From positions 6,202,501-6,266,500 of the forward strand of contig CM034128.1 of NCBI GenBank assembly GCA_019914995.1: a stretch of DNA of 64,000 nucleotides, read 5' to 3'. Of the stretch, positions 1-14,400 are shown one piece after another. Below the pieces are notes generated by a model, which was not told the origin of the DNA, did no database searches, and was given only the letters and a program-made list of their open reading frames with translations. A program made the position numbers and the translations under genes. Within the stretch, counting starts at the first letter, position 1. Every line of letters begins with the position of its first letter. This stretch comes from Acanthochlamys bracteata (lineage: Eukaryota > Streptophyta > Magnoliopsida > Pandanales > Velloziaceae).

Positions 1-1
1 A

Positions 2-1704
2 GAATAATCAACCTTGAAGCAACATCGACAATATCGTCTTGGATAAAACTAATGATTTGACAAAATACACACTGAAGGTTGATATTACAATTATGATCAC
101 TTTAACTGAGAATAACTAAAGGAATGCATCACTAAAGCATCAGTTAAACGCCAGACAGAATTCGTCACATATCAGTACAAATATTAAATCCTCCATAAAA
201 AGGTCAAACAAGAGTTATTTCCGCATTTCATCTCGTCGTGATCTTTATATAAGACATTTCAAGAAACAATTAATCTACCATCTTCTTATCCATCATTTTT
301 AAAAATACTCTACAAAAACTAATTCCAAAAAACAAATTCGGAACGATAGTACCACATTTGGCTTGAGTTCTGGTGACTGCTAGATATAGAAAATCGTCCA
401 AACCTCACAGTAAGACTGCTTAGAAAATAACCCCACGCAATGTCTTCTCCTTCAATTGGTCTAACGACTGAAGAAAATTATAAATAACATTAGATGAAGC
501 TTCCACCAGTCAATTTCAGTACATAGAGAATACATATGCAATTAGAGAAGTCCCTAGTCACTTTGGCATCACATCCACCTCGTACGAGTTACAAACACAG
601 CAACTACTAGAGTTTCTTTTTTGTCACGGTTGGGTTGAAGCTCAAAACTATGCCTGCAAGGAAAAGATGGGGTCAACAATTTGGTTCATAACACGATCCA
701 TATACTTGGAACGTATCTATCTTTAATAATTCCAAACATGCTCAAACAGGAAACTACCAAACTGGATGCTAAAAGTTCGGCGACCCTTCTCAATATGTTG
801 GAGCTTCTTATCCATTAGTCGTAACTAACACTCGGCAAGAACAATCCTGTAGAAATACTGAGTCGGAAGCCAAACTACGAATAAGCACATAGCGAACTAT
901 AAAAAGCCACAAAGCACCAGCCTCTGCATTATCCCGAATACAACTAATGATTTCATAGCAAACCTATCGGAAGGCAAAATTATAATTTATGAGCATATTA
1001 CTTGAAAAGCACTACCAGATTGAATCATTCAAGCATTGAATAAGTTCCCAGACGGAATTCGTTACAGATCAGAAGACACATACTGCATCCTCTGTAGGCC
1101 AAAAAAGAACCCTTACCGCATCACATCTCGCAATTATCTTAGTAGAAGTTATTTTTGGATATGATTAGCATGGCATACTCTCATCTCTCACTTGGATCAA
1201 TGCTCTACAAAATCTAATGGCAAACAAACAATTAAGAAGTAACAGAAGTAGCTTACCTACACTTCTGGTGAGGGCTAGTATACGAAAATTATCCAATCCT
1301 CACAACAAAAATACATCGAAAATAAGTTCGCGCAACTGCTGCTGCTTCTTTTAGTTCAACTTGGTTAAATTTCCACCCTTTGCCATGTTGAAAAAAAAGA
1401 AGCAACAACTAGAGATAATAACGCCCGTGGCCTCTACAATTCAAACTATTCTAACCATAATAATCCCTGACAGGCTCAAAAAACAATAAATAACTGAGAC
1501 AGGGAGTCAAAAGTTCAGAGACACTCCTCAACATGTTGCAGCTAAATTCGTAGTCCCTCCAACATCCAATCCCCATTAGTAGGAGTTTGCACACCCAAAA
1601 GCATTTTCCAACTTCTTGCCCAGCTGTTGCAACCAAACTTCTGCAAGAACTATACCCGCGATATACTGAAATTGGAGGCCGACCTGCAATGAGAACCAGG
1701 GAAC
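2..1704. repeat. Array unit 1
   Basis: First complete unit. The first half runs about 2–892 and the second about 893–1704. It is very similar by eye to unit 2, with mostly single-base differences. Confidence 0.88.
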
Positions 1705-3394
1705 GAATAATCAACCTTGAAGCAACATCGACAACATCGTCTTGGATAAAACTAATGATTTGACAAAATACACACTGAAGGATGATATTATAATTATGAT
1801 CATTTTAAGTGAGAATAACTAATGCAATGTATCACTAAAGCATTAGTTAAACGCCAGACAGAATTCGTCACATATCAGTACAAATATTAAATCCTCTATA
1901 AAAAGGTCAAACAAGAGTTATTTCCGCATTTCATCTCGCCGTGATCTTTCTAGAAGACATTTCAAGAAACAATTAATCTACCATCTTCTTATCCATCATT
2001 TCGAAAAATACTTTATAAAAACTAATTGCAAAAAACAAATTCGGAACGAAAGTACCACATTTGGCATGACTTCTGGTGACTGCTAGATATAGAAAATCGT
2101 CCAAACCTCACAGTAAGACCGCTTAGAAAATAACCCCACGCAATGTCTTCTCCTTCAATTTGTCTAACACCATAAGAAATTTATAAATAACATTAGATGA
2201 AGCTTCCACCAGTCAATTTCAGTACATAGAGAATACATATGCAATTAGAGAAGTCCCTAGTCACTTTGGCATCACATCCACCTCGTACGAGTTACAAACA
2301 CAGCAACTAACTAGAGTTTCTTTTTAGTCACGGTTGGGTTGAAGCTCAAAACTATGCCTGCAAGGAAAAGATGGGGTCAACAATTTGGTTCATAACACGA
2401 TCCATATACTTGGAACGTATCTATCTTTAATAATTCCAAACATGCTCAAACAGGAAACTACCAAACTGGATGCTAAAGTTCGGCGACCCTTCTCAACATG
2501 TTGGAGCTTCTTATCCAATTGTTGTAACTAACACTCGGCAAGAACAATACTGTAAAAATACTGAGTCAGAAGCCAAACTACGAATAAGCACATAGGGAAC
2601 TAATAAAAAGCCACAAAGCACCAGCCTCTGCATTATCCCGAATACAACTAATGATTTCATAGCATACCTATCGAAAGGCAAAATTATAATTTATGAGCAT
2701 ATTACTTGAAAAACACTAGCAGACTGAATCATTCAAGCATTGAATAAGTTCCCCGACAGAATTCGTTACAGATCAGAAGACACATACTGCATCCTCTGTA
2801 GGCCAAAAAAGAACCCTTACCGCATCACATCTCGCAATGATCTTAGCAGAAGTTATTTTTGGAAACGATTAGCATGGCATACTCTCATCTCTCACTTGGA
2901 TCAATGCTCTATTAAATCTAATGGCAAACAAACAATTAAGAACGAACAGAAGTAGCTTACCTACGCTTCTGGTGAGTGCTAGTATACGAAAATTATCCAA
3001 TCCTCACAACAACAACACATCGAAAATAAGTTCGTGCAACTGCTGCTGCTTCTTTTAGTTCACCTTGGTTAAATTTTCCGAGTTTGCCCTGATCAAAAAA
3101 TAGGAGCAACAATTAGAGTTAATAATGACAGTGGCCCCTACGCTTCAAACTTATCTAATCACTAACATGCTCAAAAAACAGCAAACAAATGAAACAGAGA
3201 TGTTCAGAGACACTCCTCAACATGTTGCAGCTAAATTCGTAGTCACTCCAACATCCCGTCCCCCCATTACTAGGAGTTTGAAAACCCAACAGCATTTGCA
3301 ACTTCTTGTCCAGCTGTTGCAACTAAGCTTCTGCAAGAACTATACCTGCGATATACTGAAATTGGAGGCCGAACTGCAATGAGAACCAGGGAAC
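1705..3394. repeat. Array unit 2
   Basis: Second unit. The second half begins near 2590. It contains the first of three 71-codon open frames at equivalent places (2740–2955), beginning MNKFPDRIRYRSEDTYC. Because the frame is lost in other units, I do not regard it as a gene. Confidence 0.88.
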
Positions 3395-5098
3395 GTATAA
3401 GCAACCTTGAGGCAACATCGACAATATTGTCTTGGATAAAACTAATGATTTGACAACATACACACTGAAGGTTGATATTATAATTATGATCATTTGAACT
3501 GATAATAACTAACGGAATGCATCACTAAAGCATTAGTTAAACGCCAGACAGAATTCGTCACATATAAGTACAAATATTAAATCCTCTATAAAAAGGTCAA
3601 ACAAGAGTTATTTCCGCATTTCATCTCGCCGTGATCTTTCTAGAAGACATTTCAAGAAACAACTAATCTACCATCTTCTTATCCATCATTTCGAAAAATA
3701 CTTTATAAAAACTAATTGCAAAAAACAAATTCGGAACGATAGTACCACATTTGGCATGACTTCTGGTGACTGCTAGATATAGAAAATCGTCCAAACCTCA
3801 CAGTAAGACTGCTTAGAAAATAACCCCACGCAATGTCTTCTCCTTCAATTGGTCTAACACCCGGAGAAATTTATAAATAACATTAGATGAAGCTTCCACC
3901 AGTCAATTTCAGTACATAGAGAATACATATGCAATTAGAGAAGTCCCTAGTCACTTTGGCATCACATCCACCTCGTACGAGTTACAAACACAGCAACTAC
4001 TAGAGTTTCTTTTTTGTCACGGTTGGGTTGAAGCTCAAAACTATGCCTGCAAGGAAAAGATGGGGTCAACAGTTTGGTTCATAACACGATCCATATACTT
4101 GGAACGTATCTATCTTTAATAATTCCCAACATGCTCAAACGGGAAACTACGAAACTGGATCCTAAAAGTTCAGTGACCCTTCTCAACATGTTTGAGCATC
4201 TTATCCATTAGCTGTAAGTAACACTCGGCAAGAACAATACTGTGGAAATACTGAGTTGCAAACCAAACTGCGAATAAGCACAAAGGGAACTCATCAAAAG
4301 CCACAAAGAACCAGCCTCTGCATTATCCCGGATACAACAAATAATTTCATAGCATACCTATCGAAAGACAAAATTATAATTTATGAGCATATTACCTGAA
4401 AAACACTAGCAGATTGAATCATTCAAGCATTGGATAAGTTCCCTGACGGAATTCCATACAGATCAGAAGACACATACTGCATCCTCTATAGGCCACCAAA
4501 TAACCCTTACCGCATCACATCTCGCAATGATCTTAGCGGAAGGTATTTTTGGAAACGATTAGCATGCCATACTCTCATCTCTCACTTGGATCCATGCTCT
4601 ACAAAATCTAATGGCAAACAAACAATTAAGAAGGAACAGAAGTAGCATACCTACACTTCTGGTGAGTGCTAGTATACGAAAAATATCCAATCCTCACAAC
4701 AAGAATACATCGAAAGTAACTCCCCGCAACAACTTATGCTTCATTTTGGTCACCTTGCTTAAATTTCCAAACTTTGCCCTGATGGAAAAAAAGAAGCAAC
4801 AATTAGAGTTAATAACGCCTCTGGCCTCTAAGCTTCAAACTATTCCAACCACAATAATCCTTGACTGGCACAAAATACAGCAAACAACTGAGAAAGTGAG
4901 TCAAAAGTTCAGAGACACTCCTCAACATGTTGCACCTAAATTCGTAGTCACTCCAGCATCCGAACCCCATTAGTAGGAGTTAGCAAACCCAACAGCATTT
5001 TGCAACTTCTTGTCCAGCTGTTGCAACTAAGCTTCTGCAAGAACTATACCCGTGATATACTGAAATTGGAGGCCGACCTGCAATGAGAACCAGGGAAC
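3395..5098. repeat. Array unit 3
   Basis: Third unit. The second half starts near 4280. It shares several variants with units 4 and 5, for example 'aagaatacatcgaaagtaac' and 'gcttcattttg/ggt', that units 1 and 2 lack. Units 3–5 therefore form a subgroup. Confidence 0.88.
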
Positions 5099-6751
5099 GA
5101 ATAATAAACATGAAGCAACATCGACAACATTGTCTTGGATAAAACTAATGATTTGACAACATACACACTGAAGGTTGATATTATAATTATGATCATTTTA
5201 ACTGAGAATAACTAACGGAATGTATCACTAAAGCATTAGTTAAACGCCAGACAGAATACGTCACATATCAGTACAAATATTAAATCCTCTATAAAAAGGT
5301 CAAACAAGAGTTATTTCCGCATTTCATCTCGCCGTGATCTTTCTAGAAAACATTTCAAGAAACAATTAATCTACCATCTTCTTATCCATCATTTCGAAAA
5401 GTACTTTATAAAAACTAATTGCAAAAAACAAATTCGGAACGAAAGTACCACATTTGGCATGACTTCTGGTGACTGCTAGATATAGAAAATCGTCCAAACC
5501 TCACAGTAAGACTGCTTAGAAAATAACCCCACGCAATGTCTTCTCCTTCAATTGGTCTAAAACCTGGAGAAATTTATAAATAACATTAGATGAAGCTTCC
5601 ACCAGTCAATTTCAGTACATAGAGAATACATATGCAATTAGAGAAGTCCCTAGTCACTTTGGCATCACATCCACATCGTACGAGTTACAAACACAGCAAC
5701 TAGTAGAGTTTCTTTTTGGTCACGGTTGGGTTGAAGCTCAAACCTATGCCTGCAAGGAAAAGATGGGGTCAACAATTTGGTTCATAACACGTTCCATATA
5801 CTTGGAACGTATCTATCTTTAATAATTCCAAACATGCTCAACCAGGAAACTACGAAACTGGATGCTGAAAGATCAGCGCCCTTCTCAACATGTTGTAGCT
5901 TCTTATCCAACAGTTGTAACTAACACTCTGCAAGAACAATACTGTAGAAATACTGAGTTGGAAGCCAAACTGCGAATAAGTACAAAGGGAACTAATAAAA
6001 AGCCACAAAACACCAGCCTCTGCATTATCCCGGATACAACTAATGATTTCATAGCATACCTATCGAAAGACAAAATTATAATTTAAGAGCATATTACCTG
6101 AAAAACACTAGCAGATTGAATCACTCAAGCATTGGATAAGTTCCCTGACGGAATTCGTTACAGATCAGATGACATATACTGCATCCTCTATAGGCCACAA
6201 AAGAACCCTTACCGCATCACATCTCGCAATGATCTTAGCGGAAGGTATTTTTGGAAACGATTAGCATGCCATACTCTCATCTCTCACTTGGATCCATGCT
6301 CTATAAAATCTAATGGCAAACAAACAATTAAGAAAGGACAGAAGTAGCATACCTACACTTCTGGTGAGTGCTAGTATACGACAAATATCAGATCCTCACA
6401 ACAAGAATACATCGAAAGTAACTCCCCGCAACAACTTCTGCTTCATTTTGTTCACCTTCCTTAAATTTCCAAACTTTGCCCTGATGGAAAAAAAGAAGTA
6501 ACAATTAGAGTTAAAAACGCCTCTGGCCTCTAAGCTTCAAACAATTCCAACCATAATAATCCTTGACGGGCTCAAAAAACAGCAAACAACTGAGAAAGGG
6601 AGTCAAAAGTTCAGAGACACTCCTCAACATGTTGCAGCTAAATTCGTAGTCACTCCAGAATCCGAACCCCATTAGTAGGAGTTAGCTTCTGCAAGAATAT
6701 ACCCGCGATATATTGAAATTGGAGGCCGAATTGCAATGAGAACCAGGGAAC
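5099..6751. repeat. Array unit 4
   Basis: Fourth unit, shorter because about 48 bp near 6685 that other units have ('aacccaacagcattttgcaa' and the following bases) are missing. Confidence 0.88.
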
Positions 6752-8429
6752 TAATAATCAACCTTGAAGCAACATCGACAATATCGTCTTGGATAAAATT
6801 AATGATTTGACAACATACACACTGAAGGTTGATATTATAATTATGATCATTTTAACTGAGAATAACTAACGGAATGCATCACTAAAGCATCACTTCAACG
6901 CCAGACAGAATTCGTCACATATCAGTACAAATATGAGTTATTTCCGCATTTCATCTCGCTGTGATCTTTGTAGAAGATATTTCAAGAAACAATTAATCTA
7001 GCATCTTCTTATCCATCATTTTGAAAAATACTCGATAAAAACTAATTGCAAAAAACAAATTCGGAACGAAAGTACCACATTTGGCTTGACTTCTGGTGAC
7101 TGCTAGATTTAGAAAATCGTCCAAACCTCACAGTAAGACTGCTTAGAAAATAACCCCATGCAATGTCTTCTCCTTCAATTGGTCTAACACCCGGAGAAAT
7201 TTATAAATAACATTAGATGAAGCTTCTACCTGTCAATTTCAGTGCATAGACAATACATATGCAATAAGAGAAGTCCCTAGTCACTTTGGCATCACATCAA
7301 CGTCGTACGAGTTACAAACACAGCAACTACTAGAGTTTCTTTTTGTCACGGTTGGGTTGAAGCTCAAAACTATGCCTGCAAGGAAAAAATGGGGTCAACA
7401 ATTTGGTTCATAACACGATCCATATACTTGGAACGTATCTATCTTTAATAATTCCCAACATGCTCAAACAGGAAACTACGAAACTGGATGCTAAAAAAAG
7501 TTCAGTGACCCTTCTCAACATGTTTGAGCATCTTATCCAATAGTTGTAACTAACACTCGGTAAGAACAATACTGTGGAAATACTGAGTTGCAAGCCAAAC
7601 TGCGAATAAGCACAAAGGGAACTCATCAAAAGCCACAAAGAACCAGTCTCTGCATTATCCCGGATACAACAAATAATTTCATAGCATACCTATCGAAAGA
7701 CAAAATTATAATTTATGAGCATATTACCTGAAAAACACTAGCAGATTGAATCATTCAAGCATTGGATAAGTTCCCTGACGGAATTCGATACAGATCAGAA
7801 GACACATACTGCATCCTCTATAGGCCACAAAAGAACCCTTACCGCATCACATCTCGCAATGATCTTAGCGGAAGGTATTTTTGGAAATGATTAGCATGCC
7901 ATACTCTCATCTCTCACTTGGATCCATGCTCTACAAAACCTAATGGCAAACAAACAATTAAGAAGGAACAGAAGTAGCATACCTACACTTCTGGTTAGTG
8001 CTAGTATACGAAAAATATCCGATCCTCACAACAAGAATACATCGAAAGTAACTCCCCGCAACAACTTCTGCTTCATTTTGTTCACCTTGCTTAAATTTCC
8101 AAACTTTGCCCTGATGGAAAAAAGAAGCAACAATTAGAGTTAATAACGCCTCTGGCCTCTAAGCTTCAGGCTATTCGAACCACAATAATCCTTGACTGGC
8201 TCAAAATACAGCAAACAATTGAGAAAGGGAGTCAAAAGTTCAGAGACACTCCTCAACATGTTGCAGCTAAATTCGTAGTCACTCCAGCATCCGAACCCCA
8301 TTAGTAGGAGTTAGCAAACCCAACAGCATTTTGCAACTTCTTGTCCAGCTGTTGCAACTAAGCTTCTGCAAGAACTATACCCGCGATATACTGAAATTGG
8401 AGGCCGACCTGCAATAAGAACCAGGGAAC
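6752..8429. repeat. Array unit 5
   Basis: Fifth and last regular unit. It lacks about 29 bp near 6931 that other units contain ('taaatcctctataaaaaggt' and following). Confidence 0.88.
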
Positions 8430-11400
8430 GAATAATCAACCTTGACGCAACATCGACAATATCGTCTTGGATAAAACTAATGATTTTGACAACATACACA
8501 CTGAAGGTTGATATTATAATTATGATCATTTTAGCTGAGAATAACTAACGGAATGCATCACTAAAGCATCACTTCAACGCCAGACAGAATTCGTCAAATA
8601 TCAGTACAAATATTAAATCCTCTATAAAAAGGTTAAACAAGAGTTATTTCCGCATTTCATCTCGCCGTGTTCTTTCTAGAAGATATTCAAGAACCCATTC
8701 ATCTAGCATCTTCTTATCCCTCATTTCAAAAAATACTCTATAAAAACTAATTGCAAAAGACAAATTCGGAACGGAAGTACCACATTTGGCTTGACTTCTG
8801 GTGACTGCTAGATTTAGAAAATGGTCCAAACCCCACAGTAAGACCGCTTAGAAAATAACCCCAGGCAATGTCTTCTCCTTCAATTGGTCTAACACCTGAA
8901 GAAATTTATAAATAACATTAGATGAAGCTTCCACCAGTCAATTTCAGTACATAGAGAATACATATGCAATTAGAGAAGTCCCTAGTCACTTTGGCATCAC
9001 ATCCACGTCGTACGAGTTACAAACACAGCAACTACTAAAGTTTTTTTTTTTTTGTAACAGTTGGGTTGAAGCTCAAAACTTTGCCTGCAAGGAAAAGATG
9101 GGGTCAACAATTTGGTTCATAACACGATCCATATACTTGGAACATATCTATCTTTAATAATTCCCAACATACTCAAACAGGAAACTACGAAACTGGATGC
9201 TAAAAGTTCAGTGACCCTTCTCAACATGTTGGAGCTTCCTGTCCAACAGTTGTACCTAAGCTTCTACAAGAATGATTATCCGCGATATACTAAAATTATA
9301 GGCCAAACAGCAATAAGCACCACGAACTAAGTAGCAACCGCAACAGAGCTTCGCCAATATCGTTATGGATAAAACTAATGATTTGACAACATACCTACGA
9401 ACTGATAATATTATAATTATGATCATGTTACCTGATAATAAGAACAGATTGCATCATTAATTCATCAGTCAAGCACCCAGACAGAATCCATCATTAAATC
9501 CTAGAAAGGTCAAACGGGAGTTATTTCTGCATCTCATCTCGACGTGATTTTTCTAAAAGATATCTCAGGAAACAATTAATATAGCATCTTCTTATCTCTC
9601 ATTTGAAAAAATGCTCTATAAAAATGAATTGCAAACAACAAATTCCAAAGGAATGTACCTAACTTTGCTAGACCTCTGGGCATTTCTAGATTTAGAAAAT
9701 CGTCCAAACCTCACAGTATGACTGCTTAGAAAATAACTCCATGCATCGTCTTCCCTATCACTTGATCTAACATCTGAAGAATTTGAAAACTAACATTAGA
9801 TCAACCTTCAACCAGTCAATTTCAAAACAAAGAGAATACATATGAAATTTGAGAAGTCCCTAGTCACTTTGGCATCACATCCACATCGTAGGAGATTCAA
9901 ATTCCCAGCAACTACTGGAGTTCCTTTTATGACGCGGTTGGGTTAGAGCTCCAAACTATGCCTGCAAGGAAAAAATGGGGTCAACAATTTGGTCCAAACA
10001 TTCCATCCACATCAGTAGGAGTTTGCAAACCCAACAACATTTTGCAGCTTCTTGTACAACAGTTGTACCTAAGCTTCTGCAAGAACGATACTAGCAATAT
10101 ACTGAAGTTGGAGGCCAATCTGCAGAAAGCACCAGGGAACTAATAAGCAAAAGCGATGCAGCATCGCCAATATCGTTTTGGATAAATCTAATGATTTGAC
10201 AACATACCTACAGACTGATAATATTATAATTATGATCAGGTTACCTTAGAATAAGTAACAGATTGCATCATTTAAGCATCAGATAAGCTCCCAGACAGAA
10301 TCCGTTACAGATTAGTTGAAATTTTAAATGCTCTACATCATCCTTCTAGAAGATATTTTCGGAAATAATTAATATAGCATCTTCTTATCTCTCATTTAAA
10401 AAAATGCTCTACAAAAATGTATTGCAAACAACAAAATCCAAAGGAATGTACCTAACTTTGCTAGACGTTTTCGGATTTCTAGTTTTAGAAAATTGGCCAA
10501 ACCTCACAGTAAAATTGATTTGAAAATAACTCCATGCATCCTCTTCCCCATCACATGATCTAAGAATTTTAAAACTAACATTAGATCAAGCTTCGAGCAG
10601 TCAATTTCAAAACAAAGATAATACATATGAAATTAGAATAGTCCCTAGTCACTTTGGCATTACATACACATTGTAGGAGTTTCAAAAACCGGAGTTTCAT
10701 TTATGTCACAGTTGGGTTCAAGCTCGAAGCTATGTCTGCAAGGAAACGATGGGGTCAACAATTTAGTTTATAACACAGCATATACTTGGAACTTATCTAT
10801 CTTTACTAATTACAAACATGCTCAAACAGTAAACTACGAAAGTGGATGCAAAAAGTTCAGTGACCCTTCTCAGCATGTTGCAGTCACTTATCCAATAGTT
10901 TAAAGTAACACTCGACAAGAACAATACTGTAGATATACCGAGTTGGAGGCCAAGCTACGAATAAGCACAAAGGTAAACAGAAGTAGCTTACCTACACTTC
11001 GGGTGAGCGCTAGAATACGAAAATTATCCAATCCTCACAACAAGAATACATCGAAAGTTCGCGCAACAGCTGCTACTTATATAGTTCACCTTCGTTAAAT
11101 TTCCATACTTTACCCTGATAAAAAAATAGGAACAACAATTAGAGATAATAACGAAAGTGGTCCCTACGCTTCAAATTTATCTGACCATAATAATCACTAA
11201 CATGCTCAAAAAGCATTAAACAACTGAAAAGGATAGTTAGAAGTTCAGAGACACTCCTCAACATGTTGCAACTAAATCCGTAGTCACTCCAAACATCCAT
11301 CCACATCAGTAGCAGCTCGCAAACCCAACAAAATTTTGCAGCTTCTTGTCCAGCAGTTGTAACTAAGTTTCTGCAAGAACTATGCCTGCAATATACTGAA

Positions 11401-14400
11401 ATTGTGGGCTGAACTGCAATGAGCACCAGGGAACAAATAAGTAACCTTGATGCAACATCGACAATATCGTCTAGGATAAAACTAATGATTTGACAAGATA
11501 CATACTGAAAGATGATATTATAATTATGATCATTTTAACTGAGAATAACTAACAAATTGCATCATTAAAGCATCAGTTAACCTCCCAGACAGAATCTGTA
11601 ACAAATCAGTAGAAATATTAAATCGTCTATAGGTCAAACAAGACTTATTGCACATCTCATCTCGCCGTGATCTTTCTAGAAGATATTTCAGGAAACAATT
11701 AATCTAGCATCTTCTTATCTCTCATTTCAAAAAATGCTCTATAAAAACGAATCAAACAACAAATTCCGAACTAAAGTACCACATTTGGCTTGACTTCTGG
11801 TGACTGCTAGATAGAAAATCGTCCAAACCTCCCAGTAAGACTGCTTCGAAAATAACCCCATATGCAATGTCTTCTCCTTCAATTGGTCTAACACCTGAGC
11901 AATTTTATAAATAACGTTAGATCAACCTTCAAGCAGTCAATTTCAATACATAGAGAATACATACGAAATTAAAGAAGTCCCTAGTCACTTTGGCAAACAG
12001 CAAACCACTAGACATGATGCTAAAAGTTCAGAGACCCTTCTCAACATGTTGCAGCTTCTTATCCAAAAGTTGTTACCAACTCTCGACAAAAAGGCACAAT
12101 GCACCGAACTCAACAATATCTCCGATAGAACTAATTATTTCGTAGCACACCTATCAAAAGACAAAATGATAGTTTATAAACATATTCCTTGAAAATCACT
12201 AGCAGATTGAATCATTCAAGCATTAGATAAGTTCCCAGAAAAAATCCGTTACAGATCAGAAGACACATACTGCATCCTCTATAAGCCAAAACACACCCTT
12301 ACCCCATCTCATCTCGCAATGATATTAGCAGAAGGTATTTTTGGAAACAATTAGCTTGGCATACTCTTATGTCTCACTTGGATCCATGCTCTATAAAATC
12401 TAATGGCAAACAAACAATTAAGAAAGAACAGAAGTAGCTTACCAACATCCAAAGAATTTCAAAACTAACACTACATCCAGCTATAATCCGTCTATTTCAA
12501 AACACAGAAAATAAATATGAATCTGAGAAATCCCTAGTCATTGCGGCATCATATCACACTAGTAGCTACTAATGCTTCTTTTTTAAGTGACCATTGGGTG
12601 TTAGCTCCAAGCTATGCCCTGCAAGGAAAATACATGGTCAACAGTTAGCATTCATAACGCTGGTCCGAGCGTGCTCAAACAGTAAACTACAAAATATGGA
12701 TGTTAAATGTTCAGAGACCCTCCACGATATGTTGCTTCTTAGCCAATAGTTGTAACTAAAACTTGGCAAGAATAATACCATAGATATAACGAGTTGGAGG
12801 CCAACACTGCAAATAAGCACCAAAGGAACTAACTAAAGACCACAATGCAACATCCTCGACATTGTCCCGAATAGAACTAATGATTTCACAGCATACCTAC
12901 CAATGGACAATGATAATTATGCACATATTACTTGGAAATTGTTAATAGATTGCATCATTGAAGTATTAAATAAGTTCCTAGACGGAATTCGATAAAGACC
13001 AGAAAACATACTACATCCTTATAGGCCAAAGCAGAGCCATTGCCGCACATCATCTCGTTATGATCTTCCCAAAAGGTATTTTAGTAAAATTATAATTGCA
13101 TATTCTTCTCTCACTTGGATCAATGCTCTAGACTTCTGATGAGTGCTAGAATATAAAATTCATCCAAAGCTCACAATAAGACTACATCGTAGATAACTAC
13201 ACGCAGTGTCCTCCCCTTGCATTATTTTAGATACAACAATCAATCGGCCAATTTCAAACCAGAGAAATACCTATGTATCTGAAATATCCCTAGTCACTAT
13301 AACATCTCATCCACGTCAGTAGCAGTTTCAGAAACCCAGCAACTTTTATTGCTTCTTTGTAGGTCACCATTGGTTACATTTCCATGTTATGCACTGCAAG
13401 GGAAAAAGGGAGCAACTATAGAGTTCACAATGCCGGTGGTCACTATACTCGCAACTTATCTAACCATAATAATCCCCCACAAGCTCAAGCAGTAAACAAC
13501 TGAAAAAGGGAGTCAAAAGTTCAGAGACACTCCCCACATGTTGCAGCTAAATCCTTAGTCACTCACATCTCATGCACATAAGTAGGAGTTTCAACACTAA
13601 GCAACAGCTTGCAGCTCCTTATCCAACAGTTATAACTAAGCTTCTGTAAGAACAACACAGAGTTGGACGCCAAACTGCAATAAGCACCCAGCCAATTGAT
13701 AAGAAAACCACAATGCAACATCCTTAAAATCGTCTTGGATAAAATTAATGGTTTGATACATACCTACTGAAAGAAAGTATTATAATTATGTAGATATTAC
13801 CTGAAAATAACTAACACACGGCATCATTAAAGAGCTAGGTAATTTCCCAGGTAAGCTACTGGGTAAGCTCAGGAAATACTGCATCAATGATTAGTAGACA
13901 TTTTAAATCCTCTATAGGCCTAAAAAGAGTTAGTGCCGCATCTCATCTAGCATCATATAACCAGAAGATATTTCAGAAAACAATTACATCGCATATTCTT
14001 GTCCCACATTTGGAAAGATGCTCTATAAAAACGAACGAAAAACAACAAATTCAGAAAGAACATACATTACATGGTTAGACTTCTGATGACCGGTAGATTT
14101 AGAAAATCACAGTAAGACTGTTAGAAAATAACTCTATGCAACGTCTTACCCTTCAATTGATCAAGCATCTGAAGAATTTTGAAAATAACATTAGATCTAG
14201 CTTTATCAGCCAATTCCAAAAAAATAAAAATAAATATGAAATTGCGAAATTCCTAGTCACTGCAGCATCACATCCACATCAGTAGGAGTTTAAAATACCA
14301 GCAACTACTGGTGTTTCTTTTAAGACACGATCGGATTTAAGCTCCAAGCTATGCCCTGCAAGGAAAAGATTGGGTCAATAATTAGAGTTCATAACGCTGG

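Noticed and set aside
7408-8829. Minus-strand frames of 61–76 codons in the array
   Set aside because: They are not kept open in the sister units and show no family motif; chance frames in a repeat.
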